Shown here in pieces: positions 54,100-63,420 of a DNA stretch of 64,000 nt (position 1 is the first letter of the stretch; each line of letters opens with the position of its first letter). Location: the NCBI RefSeq assembly GCF_042662685.1, contig NZ_JBHSYO010000008.1:62001-126000 (forward strand), given 5' to 3'. A program made the translations under genes and the position numbers. The DNA comes from Pseudobowmanella zhangzhouensis. GTDB lineage: Bacteria; Pseudomonadota; Gammaproteobacteria; Enterobacterales; Alteromonadaceae. The notes beneath the pieces are model-generated. The model did not search any database. It was not told the DNA's origin and worked only from the letters and a program-made list of their open reading frames with translations.

Positions 54100-55071
54100 A
54101 TGCAGCTAGCACAAATAAAACAACTCAGCGACGCAGACATGACCTCGGTGAATCAGTTGATTCAACATCAATTGAGTTCTGACGTCGCCCTGATAAATCA
54201 ACTGGGATTTTACATCGTTAACAGCGGTGGAAAAAGATTGCGCCCGCTGCTCGCCGTGCTGGCAGCCAGAGCCTTGAATATTCAGAGTAATCAACACCAC
54301 ACTCTCGCTGCGATCATTGAATTTATTCATACCGCTACCCTATTACATGACGATGTGGTGGACGAGTCCACCCTACGTCGCGGGCGTGAAACCGCCAATG
54401 CCTTGTTCGGCAACCAGGCCAGTGTACTGGTGGGTGACTTCCTTTATACCCGCTCTTTTCAGATGATGGTGTCGCTTAATTCAATGCGTGTAATGGATAT
54501 CTTATCCAACGCCACCAATGTTATTGCGGAAGGCGAAGTTCTGCAGTTAATGAACTGTAACGACCCTGACACCACCGAAGCCCGCTACATGCAGGTCATC
54601 TACAGCAAAACCGCCCGCCTGTTTGAAGCGGCGACACAATTGGCAGCGGTGTTGACCGAACAGCCAGAGACTGTCGAATTAGCCATGCAGGACTATGGTA
54701 AATATCTGGGCACCGCATTCCAGCTCATTGATGATGTGATGGACTACACCTCTGAGGCCGATGATATGGGTAAAAATGTCGGTGATGACTTAGCGGAAGG
54801 TAAGCCGACCTTACCACTGCTTTATGCCATGTGGCATGGCAGCGAAGAGCAAAAAGCCCTGATCCACTCTGCGATTAAAAACGGCGATGGCATGGAGCAT
54901 CTGGATGAGATCCTCGCCGCCATGCAACAAACCGGCTCTCTGGACTATACCCGTCAACAAGCAGAGAAAGCCGCTGAACAGGCGATCAATGCCCTCGCTG
55001 TCATTCCGGATTCCGACTACAAACAGGCACTGATTGGATTGGCGCATTTGTCAATCAATCGCAGCAATTAA
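54100..55071 (+). CDS. ispB: Octaprenyl diphosphate synthase
   Basis: A 323-residue trans-prenyltransferase making the ubiquinone/menaquinone side-chain precursor. The two aspartate-rich motifs are LLHDDVVDES (about 82-91) and LIDDVMDYTSE (about 208-218). GGKRLRP lies near the start. It is divergent from rplU-rpmA as in E. coli and ends in a shared terminator with mdh. Chain length (octa- or longer) is set by residues I cannot verify from sequence alone. Confidence 0.96.
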   Translation: MQLAQIKQLSDADMTSVNQLIQHQLSSDVALINQLGFYIVNSGGKRLRPLLAVLAARALNIQSNQHHTLAAIIEFIHTATLLHDDVVDESTLRRGRETANALFGNQASVLVGDFLYTRSFQMMVSLNSMRVMDILSNATNVIAEGEVLQLMNCNDPDTTEARYMQVIYSKTARLFEAATQLAAVLTEQPETVELAMQDYGKYLGTAFQLIDDVMDYTSEADDMGKNVGDDLAEGKPTLPLLYAMWHGSEEQKALIHSAIKNGDGMEHLDEILAAMQQTGSLDYTRQQAEKAAEQAINALAVIPDSDYKQALIGLAHLSINRSN

Positions 55072-55086
55072 GACAATTCGTAGATA

Positions 55087-55119
55087 TAAAAAAACCAGTC
55101 GATTCGACTGGTTTTTTTG
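55087..55119. terminator. Bidirectional terminator between ispB and mdh
   Basis: ACCAGTCG-ATT-CGACTGGT with A run before and T run after. Confidence 0.93.
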
Positions 55120-55136
55120 TTTCCGTGACTGCTGAA

Positions 55137-56072
55137 TTAGCCGTTAACGAAGTCCACACCCATTTGGATGTCGCCACGTAAACCGCCCAGCATGTCTTCT
55201 TTCGCTTTTTGCTCGTAAGCGCTCAGTTTACCGTATGGCAGGATCTCTTCCACGCCATTGGCACCTAAACGTACCGGATGCGCAAAGAACACTGCATCGT
55301 CACTATCAACCTGTACGTAAGTGTATTCCACTACGTTGTCACCACGCATTGCCGCCACCAGAGACAAGCAGAAACGTGCCGCCGCCTGGCCCATAGACAA
55401 GGTCGCAGAACCGCCACCCGCTTTGGCTTCAACCACTTCGGTACCTGCGTTTTGGATACGGTGAGTTAAGCTGGCAACTTCTTCATCAGAGAATTCCACA
55501 CCCTCAACCTGAGACAGCAGAGGCAGAATCGTGGTACCTGAGTGACCACCAATGACGGGTACGTGTACGCTGGCAACATTCAGACCTTTCGCTTCAGCAA
55601 CAAATGTCTCGGCACGGATTACGTCCAGAGTTGTCACACCGAACAGTTTGTTCTTGTTGTAAACGCCTTTCGCTTTGAGCGTCTCTGCTGCAATCGCAAC
55701 CGTAGTATTCACCGGGTTCGTGATGATACCGATGCACGCATCAGGACAGTTGTCTGCGATAGCTTCAATCAGATTTTTCACGATGCCCGCGTTGATGTTG
55801 AACAGATCAGAACGATCCATACCTGGTTTACGCGGTACACCAGCAGGGATTAATACGATATTTGCGCCCTGTAACGCATCCGCCAGATCGTCTTTACCGT
55901 GACCTGACACTTTTACATCCGTAGGAATGTGGCTTAAATCGACGGCAACGCCCGGCACAACCGGTGCAACGTCGTACAAAGCAAGCGCAGAACCTGCCGG
56001 TAACTGAGTTTTTAAAAGAAGAGACAGCGCCTGACCTATCCCACCTGCAGCACCAAGGACCGCTACTTTCAT
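55137..56072 (-). CDS. mdh: Malate dehydrogenase
   Basis: A 311-residue NAD-dependent TCA-cycle enzyme of the E. coli/mitochondrial type. The dinucleotide motif GAAGGIGQALSLLL (8-21), arginines in GVPRKPGMDRSDL, and the catalytic histidine in VIGGHSGTTI are intact. It is divergent from argR, with 205 bases between the starts, the arrangement known from gammaproteobacteria. Confidence 0.98.
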   Translation of the reverse strand: MKVAVLGAAGGIGQALSLLLKTQLPAGSALALYDVAPVVPGVAVDLSHIPTDVKVSGHGKDDLADALQGANIVLIPAGVPRKPGMDRSDLFNINAGIVKNLIEAIADNCPDACIGIITNPVNTTVAIAAETLKAKGVYNKNKLFGVTTLDVIRAETFVAEAKGLNVASVHVPVIGGHSGTTILPLLSQVEGVEFSDEEVASLTHRIQNAGTEVVEAKAGGGSATLSMGQAAARFCLSLVAAMRGDNVVEYTYVQVDSDDAVFFAHPVRLGANGVEEILPYGKLSAYEQKAKEDMLGGLRGDIQMGVDFVNG

Positions 56073-56219
56073 TTCATTCTCCTATTAATGGTGAATCGCG
56101 ACATTTTTGCGGGTTGCAACACTAGTGCAATGATAGAATAAATACAACAGCTTACAGACTAAAGTTGCAGATATATTTACAGCAAACCATTCACTTTTTA
56201 TGCATAAATTCTTAGAATA

Positions 56220-56237
56220 ATTGCCTAAAAATTCATC
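56220..56237 (+). promoter_or_regulatory. Candidate ARG box upstream of argR
   Basis: ATTGCCTAAAAATTCATC matches the ARG box (WNTGAATWWWWATTCANW) with a perfect right half and a degenerate left half, 41 bases before the argR start. It would fit autoregulation. Confidence 0.35.
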
Positions 56238-56277
56238 CTGTTGCAAAATGCGCGCGCTTTTTTAACTGAGTAATTTC

Positions 56278-56742
56278 ATGTCCGGCAATAAACAAGACAA
56301 TTTGATCAAAGCTTTCAAAGATCTGCTGAAAGGCGAAAACCTTGGATCCCAAGGGGAAATCGTCGATGCGTTAAAAGAACAGGGCTTTGATAACATCAGC
56401 CAATCCAAAGTGTCGCGTTTATTAAGTAAGTATGGCGCCGTGCGTACCCGTAACGTTAAAGGCGAAATGGTCTATTGCTTACCACCCGAATTGGGAATGC
56501 CCACTGCCAAGAGCCCATTGAAGCAGTTGGTGCTGGATATAGTACATAACAATGTGATGATCATTATTCGCACCAGCCCCGGTGCGGCTCAACTGATCGC
56601 ACGCCTGCTGGACTCCCTGAATCCATCCGATGGCGTATTGGGCACGATAGCGGGAGACGATACCATCTTTATTGCCCCGGCAGATGTGCAGCAAATTGAC
56701 GTCACAATGCGCCGGGTAGAAGCCCTGTTCGATAACGTCTAA
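56278..56742 (+). CDS. argR: Arginine repressor
   Basis: A 154-residue hexameric repressor. The N-terminal winged-helix DNA-binding domain (about 1-75; QSKVSRLLSKYGAVRTRN contains the recognition helix) and the C-terminal arginine-binding oligomerisation domain (about 85-150; IIRTSPGAAQLIARLLDSL, GTIAGDDTIFI with the paired aspartates) are intact. Its stop codon overlaps that of the convergent EEP-family gene by four bases. Confidence 0.97.
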   Translation: MSGNKQDNLIKAFKDLLKGENLGSQGEIVDALKEQGFDNISQSKVSRLLSKYGAVRTRNVKGEMVYCLPPELGMPTAKSPLKQLVLDIVHNNVMIIIRTSPGAAQLIARLLDSLNPSDGVLGTIAGDDTIFIAPADVQQIDVTMRRVEALFDNV

Positions 56743-57884
56743 GAACGAGTTAGTTCTAAGTCGATCCATACCAGGCGGTGATCTGACACCGCTTGCTCGT
56801 CAGCAAACAATTCACAATCAACCTGCCCTGCTGACGGCCAAAATAACCCGGCTTGATACGGTCTGATGCCGCATTTGGAAGGCAATACATAATCGGCACG
56901 CATACGCCAGATTGCCGTATGTGACTTCGCATAGGGATTATTTGGCGAATGCTGCAGGCCGCCGTCACTCACAGGTAACAACTCACTGTTTATCGCCGAA
57001 TGGGCCAGTAACCGTGTAATCGCATGTTTATCGCTGTCTCCTTCATCCGGTGAGCTATTTAAATCACCAAGAAGCACAAAACGCTTTCCGTCAAATCCGC
57101 CGGCTTGACCGCAATCGTCATAATGATAATGGGGAGAGCCGGGATCGAGGTAATCCAGCCAAAAACGGATTTCATCATGGTTCCTGGCACGATTACGTCG
57201 CTCTGTCCCATCAAATACCGGTGGCGTTGGGTGGCTGGCTAACACATGTAATGTCTCGCCGTTGATATCCAGTGGAATATCCCAGTGAGATTTCGAACTT
57301 AAACGCAGCCGTTGCTGTGCGTCATCAGAGTAAAATGCGCTGCCGTCCGGCAAACGTACACTTTGTAACAGATTACCCGGCATGTCCCGCCACAAAAACT
57401 TTTGGAACGTGCGTACTTGTCCATCAATAACCGGAAACCGGCTCAGCAGCAACATGCCGTAGTGCCCGGCGAACGCACCGTGGCCATATGTATTCGCCAA
57501 CCGGCTATTTTTATCCGCAGCCACGTTAAAACCGGTCGCCAACCCGGTATTAACCGGCGCGGTGAAAGAAAATGGGTATTCAATCGGCGGCTTGTTACAT
57601 TGTGGTACCGATAAATAATGGCGCTGAAAGTCAGCAATACGCCTGTGGTAGTCCGCAGCAAAATCAAATTCATTAATTAACAGGATATCCGGCCGCACGG
57701 CCTGAATGATCGCCGCAGTGTTTTTTAGCAGCGGATGCTCCGGTGTCGCTAATGCCATGCTCAGCTCATCACCATTTAATTGTGATTTTTTCCCCGCCAA
57801 TCTGCCGGCTTCTAGGCTGGCATTAAAGCAGGCCACTCGCACCATGCTGTGTGTTCGATTGCTCAACATCAACTCACTTAACAT
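56739..57884 (-). CDS. Endonuclease/exonuclease/phosphatase family protein
   Basis: About 381 residues with the EEP fold: VRVACFNASLEAGR at the first strand, DILLINEFDF with the metal Glu, HGAFAGHYGMLLLSRFP, VLASHPTPPVF, GDLNSSPDEGDS and the terminal SDHRLVWID. Metal-dependent phosphodiester or phosphomonoester hydrolase; substrate unknown. No signal peptide is evident with this start. Several starts are possible (57884, 57869, 57845), none with a convincing ribosome-binding site. Confidence 0.85.
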   Translation of the reverse strand: MLSELMLSNRTHSMVRVACFNASLEAGRLAGKKSQLNGDELSMALATPEHPLLKNTAAIIQAVRPDILLINEFDFAADYHRRIADFQRHYLSVPQCNKPPIEYPFSFTAPVNTGLATGFNVAADKNSRLANTYGHGAFAGHYGMLLLSRFPVIDGQVRTFQKFLWRDMPGNLLQSVRLPDGSAFYSDDAQQRLRLSSKSHWDIPLDINGETLHVLASHPTPPVFDGTERRNRARNHDEIRFWLDYLDPGSPHYHYDDCGQAGGFDGKRFVLLGDLNSSPDEGDSDKHAITRLLAHSAINSELLPVSDGGLQHSPNNPYAKSHTAIWRMRADYVLPSKCGIRPYQAGLFWPSAGQVDCELFADEQAVSDHRLVWIDLELTRS

Positions 57885-57921
57885 CTGTTTTATTATTCCA
57901 GCAACAGTAACCAATCTGGCA

Positions 57922-57954
57922 TAAAAAAAGCCAGCTACAAGAGCTGGCTTTTTA
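57922..57954 (-). terminator. Terminator of the Oar-like receptor gene
   Basis: AGCCAGCT-ACAAG-AGCTGGCT flanked by A and T runs, 20 bases after the receptor stop; it also stands just upstream of the EEP gene. Confidence 0.92.
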
Positions 57955-57973
57955 TGTTCAGATACAAGTCAAA

Positions 57974-60900
57974 TTAGAACTTGTATTTAACACCTACACG
58001 AATTTCCCAAAGAGAACCGTTAGTGTATGGAGTTTCTTCTGCACGAGAATAAACACGGTCAATATAATAAGTACCGTCGTCGTTCAAAGATGCGCGAACA
58101 ACAGAGTCATTATTGAATGGACCTTTGTTGTAGATACCCCAATCGTCATTCAGGAAGTTACCCAGGTTCTTGATGATCAGGTAAGCATTACCTTTGTGAC
58201 CATCCATGAAACCTGGAATATCTTGGTCGATTCGCAGGTCGAAACGCGTATTCCAGCTAGAAGACGCTGAGTTACGAGGAACGATTTGACCACGATATTT
58301 TTCCAGACCGGCTTCTTGAACGAACTCGTCAAACTGTGCTTGAACTTCAGGAGTGCTGAAGAACACATCAACACCGTACTGATCGTGTGAAGGTACATAC
58401 ATCAGTGAGCGGAAATCGTTCAGGTCAGTACCTGGTTCAAAACTGTTGAACGTGTATGAGTAGTTACGACCTGATTTGCGTGAACCAAACAGAGAGAAAC
58501 GAGTTTTGTAACCGTCAAACAGCTCAGTTGAGTAACGCAGATTCAGAGTAAAGTTGTGTGGGATTTCATAGTTAGAAGTCGTCACACCAGGGTTATTCTG
58601 ATCCACTACTGAGAAGTTAGTGAAGTTTGAATACGCCACTGAGCTGGTCATTGGGCTGAATTCTTTTGCACGGTTATAAGCATAACCAAACTGTGCGTCC
58701 AGACCAAAGTCGAACTCTTTCTTAACAGCCAAAGAGATAGTAGTTGCAGAACCATCATCTGGTGCATTGGTCAGCAGTAGGTCACTGTAACGGCTGTTAC
58801 GAGTGATTGCACGGCCATTTGATTCGTCGTAACCCAGAATGATGTTGTCGTAAATAGTACGACCATCAACCGCGTCGGCACCTGTATCGTAAATTGCCAA
58901 GTTACGGATGTAAGCTGAGTTTACTTTCTTGGTATACAACACGTCTGCTGAGAACACATAGCTGTCTTCAGTTTCTAAAGTGAAACCAATGTTATATTTC
59001 CACTCTGCAGGGATTTCGAAATCTGGATCGATAGCATTCGTAGATGGCTCTTGACCCAGAGGGGCATCACCAGTGGTAACTTGGTCATACATCTCTTGTA
59101 AAGGTGAGTAGATATAACCCAGAGATGAGTCAACCAGATCACGGTCGAACAAATTGCTTACGTTTGCACGATAAGTATCGATGTTGGTTACACCATCATT
59201 AGAGAAGCTGTTTGACAGCCACACGTTAGGGTTACCACCTGAGTACAGGCCGATACCACCACGCAATTCCATGTTGTCAGCCATCGCCCAGTTGAAACCG
59301 AAACGCGGTTGCAGCAGGTTTTTACCGTCAAACGTCGCAGTGTTAGCAAAACCATAACGCTCTTCGAACAGAGAGTTGTAGTTAGGCTTGTCAGAACTGC
59401 TGATCCAGTCATAACGCAGACCCAACATGAAAGTGAAGTCATCCATCATCCACTCATCCTGCACATAGGCAGAGTAAGTTGAATAAGAGAAGTTAGCAGC
59501 TGCATCGATTGGGTTATTAGTACCGGCTGAGTTGTTGTAGTAGATATCATCTACCCAACCATTCTCGAAGTCGTCCAGACCAGACACACCATTTACGTTA
59601 TGGCGAGAGTCACCACCGAAACGGTATTCACCGATCGTGTGCTGCATAAACAGGTTATAGATGTCCAGTTTTTCAGTTTCAAAACCAGCAGTGATTGTAT
59701 GGTCATCCAGGTAATAAGTACCTGCAACCTTGAACGTGGTGTTTTCCCAGTCAAGATCGTTAGATTGACGAGAGTCATCCGGACCTAAGAAAATTGAACC
59801 ACCGTTAGCAAGTGAGCTGATTTGTACTTCACCGAAGCCGCTGTCTGCATCAACAGAACGTTGCAGGTTATCCAATTTGATATGACCAACGCGAACTTCA
59901 GTTGAGAAATTATCAGTCCAGTCAGAGTACAAAGACGCAACCAGTGAGTCTAAAGTTGCCCCTTTCTTGTAGAAGTGGTTTGACAGAGTCAGTGTGCTGC
60001 TGCTCTCATCAGACTGATCAATCAGGTAACCATCGTTGTAGTTGTAAACAACCGATGCACGGTGACGGTCGTTGATGTTCCAGTCAAATTTAACCAGTAA
60101 TTTTTCGTCTTCAACTGGTGCAGAAGTTGGCATTCCGCCTGCATCGTAGCCGTATACGTCACGCGCGATTTGAATTGCACGGTTAACTTCGTCAATTGAT
60201 ACTCGACCGTTTTCCAGTGCGTCATAGGTAAATACCTGAACGCCGTCTAATTTCTCGTAAGAAACGAAACCGAACAGGGTATCTTTCAGAATTGGGAAGC
60301 CTACATTAAAACCATAACGCTTAATTGAGTAATCACCGCGTGCGATCTTATTGCCTTCGATCTTATCACCAGCCAGGCTATCGTTGGTGTAATCGTAGAA
60401 AACACCGCCGTGAATTTCGTTGGTACCAGACTTAGTTACAGCGTTGATATTACAGCCAGTGAAACCACCATACTGAACGTCAAAAGGTGCTACCTCGATA
60501 GCCACCTGGTCGATAGCATCGAAAGAAAATGGCATACGAGTAGTTGGGTAGCCATTGTAGTTCAGACCGAAGCTATCGTTCATGCGAACGCCATCAACAG
60601 TTAAACTAGAGAAACGCGGGTGGCTACCAGCACAGATAATAGACTCGTCACCATTGTCTTCAGAAATGCTGACACGCGGGTCGATACGAACCAGATCTTT
60701 GATATCGCGATCAGAAGATGGCGCAGTTTCCAGATCTTCAAGGCTAAAAGTAGAACCCGGGCTGGTGTTACCGAAATCAACATTGCTGATTTGTGATGCT
60801 GTTACAGCAATACGCTCTACATTCGCTTCTGGATCCAGAGTCAGGTTAAGAGGCAGAGCTTCACCCAAAGTCAGGAACACATCAGTAATGGTCTTGTCTT

Positions 60901-61174
60901 CAAACTTATCAGAGTCAACTTCGATAGTGTAAGGACCGCCAACGCGCAAACCTTTAGCGCTGAACTGACCTGCGTCGTTAACAACGACAACTTTTACCGT
61001 ACCAGAAGGTACGTGACGAATAGTTAAAACTGTACCAGCGGCAGCGTTGCCTTGAGGGCCAACGATTGAACCTGTAATGCTGGAAGAAGTTTCCTGAGCT
61101 ACTGCGCTTGAAGCCAGGCCTACTGACAATGCGACAGCGGCGGCTACGCGAGTTAACTTAGCCTTGTGTATCAT
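57974..61174 (-). CDS. Oar-like TonB-dependent receptor with carboxypeptidase-regulatory-like domain
   Basis: A 1066-residue outer-membrane protein: signal peptide (about 1-26), a CarboxypepD_reg-like beta-sandwich (about 30-115; TGSIVGPQGNAAAGTVLTIRH), a TonB-box-like RIAVTAS (about 121-127), plug (about 135-260) and a large barrel ending EIRVGVKYKF. The layout and the segment VAIEVAPFDVQYGGFTGCNINAV resemble Oar, named in Myxococcus and linked there to adhesion, development and protein secretion. Two plug cysteines (SIICAGSH and FTGCNINA) could form a disulfide. The substrate is unknown. Strong terminator after it; the upstream region shares a decamer with the other large receptor. Confidence 0.92.
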   Translation of the reverse strand: MIHKAKLTRVAAAVALSVGLASSAVAQETSSSITGSIVGPQGNAAAGTVLTIRHVPSGTVKVVVVNDAGQFSAKGLRVGGPYTIEVDSDKFEDKTITDVFLTLGEALPLNLTLDPEANVERIAVTASQISNVDFGNTSPGSTFSLEDLETAPSSDRDIKDLVRIDPRVSISEDNGDESIICAGSHPRFSSLTVDGVRMNDSFGLNYNGYPTTRMPFSFDAIDQVAIEVAPFDVQYGGFTGCNINAVTKSGTNEIHGGVFYDYTNDSLAGDKIEGNKIARGDYSIKRYGFNVGFPILKDTLFGFVSYEKLDGVQVFTYDALENGRVSIDEVNRAIQIARDVYGYDAGGMPTSAPVEDEKLLVKFDWNINDRHRASVVYNYNDGYLIDQSDESSSTLTLSNHFYKKGATLDSLVASLYSDWTDNFSTEVRVGHIKLDNLQRSVDADSGFGEVQISSLANGGSIFLGPDDSRQSNDLDWENTTFKVAGTYYLDDHTITAGFETEKLDIYNLFMQHTIGEYRFGGDSRHNVNGVSGLDDFENGWVDDIYYNNSAGTNNPIDAAANFSYSTYSAYVQDEWMMDDFTFMLGLRYDWISSSDKPNYNSLFEERYGFANTATFDGKNLLQPRFGFNWAMADNMELRGGIGLYSGGNPNVWLSNSFSNDGVTNIDTYRANVSNLFDRDLVDSSLGYIYSPLQEMYDQVTTGDAPLGQEPSTNAIDPDFEIPAEWKYNIGFTLETEDSYVFSADVLYTKKVNSAYIRNLAIYDTGADAVDGRTIYDNIILGYDESNGRAITRNSRYSDLLLTNAPDDGSATTISLAVKKEFDFGLDAQFGYAYNRAKEFSPMTSSVAYSNFTNFSVVDQNNPGVTTSNYEIPHNFTLNLRYSTELFDGYKTRFSLFGSRKSGRNYSYTFNSFEPGTDLNDFRSLMYVPSHDQYGVDVFFSTPEVQAQFDEFVQEAGLEKYRGQIVPRNSASSSWNTRFDLRIDQDIPGFMDGHKGNAYLIIKNLGNFLNDDWGIYNKGPFNNDSVVRASLNDDGTYYIDRVYSRAEETPYTNGSLWEIRVGVKYKF

Positions 61175-61472
61175 GTTTTGTGTTTCCTAGTTTGAGTAGA
61201 ATTATTCTTCGGTTTTGCAAATGCGTGCTCTTATTAAAAGGCAACGTTACTAAATGCTACAAAACTTACATAGGGTAAATTTTCCCCGAATTTTATTACA
61301 TTTTTATGTCAAACCAAAACCCTTTGTTTAAAAAGTGACAGATAAACTCTTTACAACGCCGTTACATTTCAATTACATATAGGCGTTTGGGCGCAAATTT
61401 TCGCATTTAATAACTGACTTTTTTGGCCTTCGCTGATACCCTTAGCGCCGGTTTTTTTATGTAGTCAGGTAT
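61175..61472. other. AT-rich divergent intergenic region (Oar-like receptor / udk)
   Basis: These 298 bases contain no ORF of note. They include the decamer TTGTAAAGAG on the minus strand (61347-61356), also found before the other large receptor, and a TAGGA ribosome-binding site ten bases before the receptor start. No clear -10/-35 pair was found for udk. Confidence 0.4.
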
Positions 61473-62102
61473 ATGAGTCATTCGCATATTATCGCCATCT
61501 CCGGCGCATCCGGTTCCGGCAAATCACTTTTCACTGCAACGTTGCAACAAGAGCTGAAGGAATCAGGCGCTGACGTGTTGGTACTGTGTGAGGATCACTA
61601 TTACCGCGACCAATCAAATATGCCGATGGATGAGCGTGAAAAAACCAATTACGACCACCCTGATGCGTTTGAGCACAGCCTGTTAGCCAAGCATCTGCAT
61701 GAGCTTAAAAAAGGCAATGCGATTGAGTACCCGAATTACTGTTACAAAACTCATACTCGCCTGAGTGAGACCACGCGCATTAGTGGCAAACCGGTGATTA
61801 TCGTGGAAGGCATTATGTTGTTGGCCAGCGAACAGTTGTTACCGCTATTCGATTTAACGGTATTTATGGATACCGAGTTAGACATTTGTCTGCTGCGTCG
61901 AATTCAGCGTGACATCATTAGCCGTGGTCGCACCATTGAGTCAGTGGCTGAACAATACAAAAAAACAGTCAAACCCATGTATCACCAGTTCATCCAACCC
62001 TGCCGCCACAAAGCTAATATTGTGGTGACGCAAGGCGGTAAAAATCGCCCTGCACTGGATGTGATTAAAGCGCACATCCACCAAGCGTTAAAACAACAAT
62101 AA
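61473..62102 (+). CDS. udk: Uridine kinase
   Basis: A 209-residue kinase phosphorylating uridine and cytidine in pyrimidine salvage. Walker A is GASGSGKS (10-17); the segment CEDHYYRDQSNMP and TNYDHPDAFEHSLLAKHL and RRIQRDIISRGRT are typical of Udk. Nine bases separate it from the nucleoside transporter, so uptake and phosphorylation are coupled in one operon. Confidence 0.96.
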   Translation: MSHSHIIAISGASGSGKSLFTATLQQELKESGADVLVLCEDHYYRDQSNMPMDEREKTNYDHPDAFEHSLLAKHLHELKKGNAIEYPNYCYKTHTRLSETTRISGKPVIIVEGIMLLASEQLLPLFDLTVFMDTELDICLLRRIQRDIISRGRTIESVAEQYKKTVKPMYHQFIQPCRHKANIVVTQGGKNRPALDVIKAHIHQALKQQ

Positions 62103-62111
62103 GGAAAACGC

Positions 62112-63320
62112 ATGACAAGCATTATCGGTATAGCCGTTATTCTGGCTTTAGCTTACCTGCTGTCCGCAAACCGCAAAAACATTAACTGGCGCACCGTTGG
62201 CGGTGCGTTTGCTATTCAGGCCTGTGTAGGCGCATTTGTACTTTATGTTCCTGCAGGTGCCCGCGTACTGGATTCGTTAACCGGGTTCGTAGCTAACATC
62301 ATTAGCTACAGCAATAAGGGTATCGAATTTATGTTCGGCCCGGTCGGTGACAAATCCATCGGCTTTATGTTCGCATTTAACGTGTTACCCGTGATTGTAT
62401 TTTTCTCGGCGTTAATCACCGTGCTATATCACCTGGGCATCATGTCCTGGATCATTCGTCTTATCGGTGGTTTCCTGCAATTGGTATTACGCACCAGTCG
62501 CCCGGAATCTATGTCGGCGGCGGCAAATATATTTGTTGGTCAGACTGAGGCACCGCTGGTCGTCAAACCTTTTATTCCACACATGACCCGCTCAGAATTA
62601 TTCGCGGTTATGGTCGGCGGTCTGGCGTCCATCGCTGGCTCCGTAATGGCAGGCTATGCCGGTATGGGTGTTGAACTGAAATACCTGCTGGCAGCAAGCT
62701 TTATGGCGGCACCCGCTGGCCTGTTGATGGCAAAAATCATTATGCCGGAAACCGAACAGGCTAAAAACGAAGTTAGCGAACTGCAGGGCAGTGAAGACAA
62801 ATACGCGAACATTTTTGAAGCTGCTGCAAGCGGTGCGGCATCGGGGATGCAACTTGCCCTGAACGTAGGCGCTATGTTGTTGGCCTTCGTGGCATTGATC
62901 GCCTTATTAAACGGCATCATCGGCGGGGTAGGCGCATGGTTTGGTATGCCGGACCTGACGTTCGAACTGATTCTGGGTTATGTGTTTCAACCACTGGCTT
63001 GGGCACTGGGCGTACCATGGGAAGAAGCCAATATCGCCGGCAGCTTTATTGGTCAGAAACTGGTGGTCAACGAATTCGTGGCGTATTTGAGCTTTGTTGA
63101 CGCCCAATCACAGTTATCTGCATCCACTCAGGCCATTATTACTTTCGCTTTGTGTGGTTTTGCTAACTTCTCATCCATTGCCATACTGATGGGCGGCATT
63201 GGTGCGTTGGCACCAAACCGACGCTCAGAGATTGCTCAACTTGGTCTGCGTGCAGTTTTAGCTGCAACACTGGCAAACCTGATGAGCGCGGCACTGGCCG
63301 GATTGTTTTTATCAATTTAA
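62112..63320 (+). CDS. Concentrative nucleoside transporter (NupC family)
   Basis: A 402-residue inner-membrane CNT-family symporter with about ten hydrophobic segments. Conserved stretches are NIFVGQTEAPLVVKPFI, GSVMAGYAGMGV, and FVAYLSFVDAQ and ALCGFANFSSIAILMGGIGALAP. It imports nucleosides with Na+ or H+; in a sodium-pumping marine organism Na+ coupling is plausible but not shown. GGAAAACGC precedes the ATG, and a hairpin terminator follows. Confidence 0.93.
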   Translation: MTSIIGIAVILALAYLLSANRKNINWRTVGGAFAIQACVGAFVLYVPAGARVLDSLTGFVANIISYSNKGIEFMFGPVGDKSIGFMFAFNVLPVIVFFSALITVLYHLGIMSWIIRLIGGFLQLVLRTSRPESMSAAANIFVGQTEAPLVVKPFIPHMTRSELFAVMVGGLASIAGSVMAGYAGMGVELKYLLAASFMAAPAGLLMAKIIMPETEQAKNEVSELQGSEDKYANIFEAAASGAASGMQLALNVGAMLLAFVALIALLNGIIGGVGAWFGMPDLTFELILGYVFQPLAWALGVPWEEANIAGSFIGQKLVVNEFVAYLSFVDAQSQLSASTQAIITFALCGFANFSSIAILMGGIGALAPNRRSEIAQLGLRAVLAATLANLMSAALAGLFLSI

Positions 63321-63324
63321 AACT

Positions 63325-63364
63325 AAAAAGCTGATCGTGGACAAATTTGCCCACGCAGCTTTTC
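63325..63364 (+). terminator. Terminator of udk-nupC
   Basis: A two-part stem, AAAAGCTG/CAGCTTTT outside and CGTGG/CCACG inside, directly after the transporter stop. Confidence 0.75.
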
Positions 63365-63420
63365 GGTAGACTTAATACGACGTGTATTGTTACACCAGAT
63401 ATATTTAGGACACATTGAAT

